From: Fidelibacterota bacterium
GTDB taxonomy: Bacteria; Fidelibacterota; JAANXI01
Reading direction: 5' to 3'
NCBI GenBank assembly: GCA_018263365.1
Contig: JAANXI010000123.1
Coordinates: forward strand, 1-7,390
DNA length: 7,390 nt
Both the position numbers and the translations under genes were made by a program. The notes below the pieces were generated by a model, which worked only from the letters and a program-made list of their open reading frames with translations, had not been told where the DNA came from and searched no databases. How positions within the stretch are numbered: position 1 is the first letter of the stretch; each line of letters begins with the position of its first letter. Positions 6,574 through 7,390 of this stretch are shown here, in pieces.

Positions 6574-7278
6574 ATGGAACTCACAGACATTCAACATAAA
6601 AAGGGTGTTACGCCCCGAGAAGGCGATGGGTTAATCGTGGTGGATATGCAGAACGATTTTATGCCGGGCGGAGCACTGGCGGTGGATAACGGCGATACCA
6701 TCGTACCAGGTATTAATAATCTGATGAAACGTTTTAACGAACAAAACCTCCCGGTGATTTTCACCCAGGACTGGCACACGGAGAACCATAAATCCTTCGC
6801 CAGCGCGCATGAAGGAAAAGAACCGAATGATCCCCACGAAGAACCGGGCATCGGTCCGGTATTATGGCCCGATCACTGTGTTCAGGGCTCAGAGGGCGCA
6901 GAATTCCATCCCGATTTAAAGACAGCATACGCGCAGGCTATTATTCGCAAAGGCTATAATCAGAACCGCGACAGCTATTCCGGGTTTCTGGAAAACGACC
7001 ATAAAACGGAGACCGGACTGGATGGTTACCTCCAAAGCAGGGATATCAGTCGTATATTTGTCTGTGGACTTGCGCTGGACTATTGCGTCTTCTTCACCGC
7101 AGCTGACGGCGCCGGCAAAGGCTACGAAGTGCAGTACATCACTGACCTGACCATGCCGGTTGGCTCGCCGGAAGACAGCGTCTCCAATGCGCTTGAAACC
7201 ATGCAGGAGAAAGGCGTGGAATTTGTTAAGTCCGACGCAATCATATTCGATAAAAACAGCAAAGTGAAAGCGGTTTAA
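6574..7278 (+). CDS. pncA: Nicotinamidase/pyrazinamidase
   Basis: PncA deamidates nicotinamide to nicotinate and ammonia in the cytoplasm, feeding the Preiss-Handler route of NAD salvage. The 234-residue product is an isochorismatase-fold cysteine hydrolase. The triad is visible: D24 in VVDMQNDF (22-29), K126 in IIRKG (123-127), and C171 in GLALDYCV (165-172), whose ALD turn carries the usual cis peptide. Expected metal ligands are present as D66 and H68 in QDWHTENH (65-72), H72, and H101 in WPDHCVQG (98-105). Length is slightly above E. coli PncA because of about 15 extra N-terminal residues before the first strand. The ATG at 6574 is preferred over GTG 6565 (three residues longer) on Shine-Dalgarno spacing. 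The gene has its own near-consensus promoter and a likely terminator at 7368-7390, so it appears to be transcribed alone, divergently from the GH57 genes and with no evident metabolic tie to them. Confidence 0.95.
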   Translation: MELTDIQHKKGVTPREGDGLIVVDMQNDFMPGGALAVDNGDTIVPGINNLMKRFNEQNLPVIFTQDWHTENHKSFASAHEGKEPNDPHEEPGIGPVLWPDHCVQGSEGAEFHPDLKTAYAQAIIRKGYNQNRDSYSGFLENDHKTETGLDGYLQSRDISRIFVCGLALDYCVFFTAADGAGKGYEVQYITDLTMPVGSPEDSVSNALETMQEKGVEFVKSDAIIFDKNSKVKAV

Positions 7279-7327
7279 ACCCAGCTCCATCCCTGCCGTC
7301 ACTCTCAACATTATGAGGATTCCCAGT

Positions 7328-7348
7328 TGCAACCCACAGGGGATTGCA
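7328..7348 (+). repeat. Bulged hairpin in the pncA 3' region
   Basis: TGCAACCC at 7328-7335 can pair with GGG at 7340-7342 and TTGCA at 7344-7348, with A7343 bulged and the loop ACAG. It sits 50 bases past the pncA stop and 19 bases before the terminal hairpin. It may protect the 3' end of the message or belong to an intergenic repeat. No T tract follows, so it is not a terminator by itself. Confidence 0.35.
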
Positions 7349-7367
7349 TTCGGGGTGATTATAGCGC

Positions 7368-7390
7368 TGGCAGCCTTTGGAAGGCTGCCA
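7368..7390 (+). terminator. Probable pncA terminator hairpin (cut at window edge)
   Basis: TGGCAGCCTT at 7368-7377 and AAGGCTGCCA at 7381-7390 form a perfect 10-bp, GC-rich stem with a three-base loop. It is 90 bases after the pncA stop. The T tract that would confirm it lies just beyond the last base of the window. Confidence 0.65.

Noticed and set aside
6916..7332. 138-codon minus-strand open frame antisense to pncA
   Set aside because: PncA has intact catalytic and metal residues on the plus strand. The antisense product has no recognisable motif.
7313..7390. Open frame beginning ATG at 7313 and running off the window with a hydrophobic stretch
   Set aside because: It has no Shine-Dalgarno, and its last third is the 10-bp terminator-like hairpin. 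It is more likely the pncA 3' region than a new gene.

Overview
The window holds a bacterial carbohydrate-storage locus and one NAD-salvage gene. Four reading frames lie on the minus strand: a glycoside hydrolase family 18 (GH18)-like secreted protein cut by the left edge, glycogen synthase glgA, a GH57 amylase-type enzyme, and a GH57 4-alpha-glucanotransferase/amylase. A nicotinamidase gene (pncA) is transcribed divergently on the plus strand at the right end. There are no tRNAs, rRNAs, CRISPR repeats, transposases or phage genes.

The organism is a bacterium with Shine-Dalgarno-led genes, moderate GC and an ordinary signal peptide on the GH18 protein. Paired GH57 enzymes beside a bacterial-type GlgA are familiar from thermophiles and from FCB-superphylum lineages (Calditrichota, Rhodothermota, Marinimicrobia and relatives). 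This placement is a low-confidence inference; the sequence does not fix the phylum.

Layout from left to right: GH18 N-terminal part (492 to 1, minus); a 441-base intergenic stretch with a compact structured element at 612-660; glgA (2394 to 934, minus); a strong intrinsic terminator at 2491-2526 that ends the upstream GH57 unit and leaves glgA to its own promoter; two GH57 genes (4168 to 2552 and 6322 to 4229, minus) 60 bases apart, likely one operon; a divergent promoter region of about 250 bases; pncA (6574 to 7278, plus); and a 10-bp hairpin touching the right edge, probably the pncA terminator.

In the inferred pathway, GlgA extends alpha-1,4-glucan from a sugar nucleotide. The 697-residue GH57 protein rearranges or cuts alpha-1,4-chains and the 538-residue GH57 protein hydrolyses them. 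All three lack signal peptides, so they should act in the cytoplasm on stored glycogen or imported maltodextrin. pncA is not obviously linked to this pathway and seems to be only a neighbour. I see no clearly new biological system. The points most worth a second look are the edge-truncated GH18 gene with a variant catalytic motif, the structured intergenic element, the separate transcription units, and a palindrome inside the pncA promoter.
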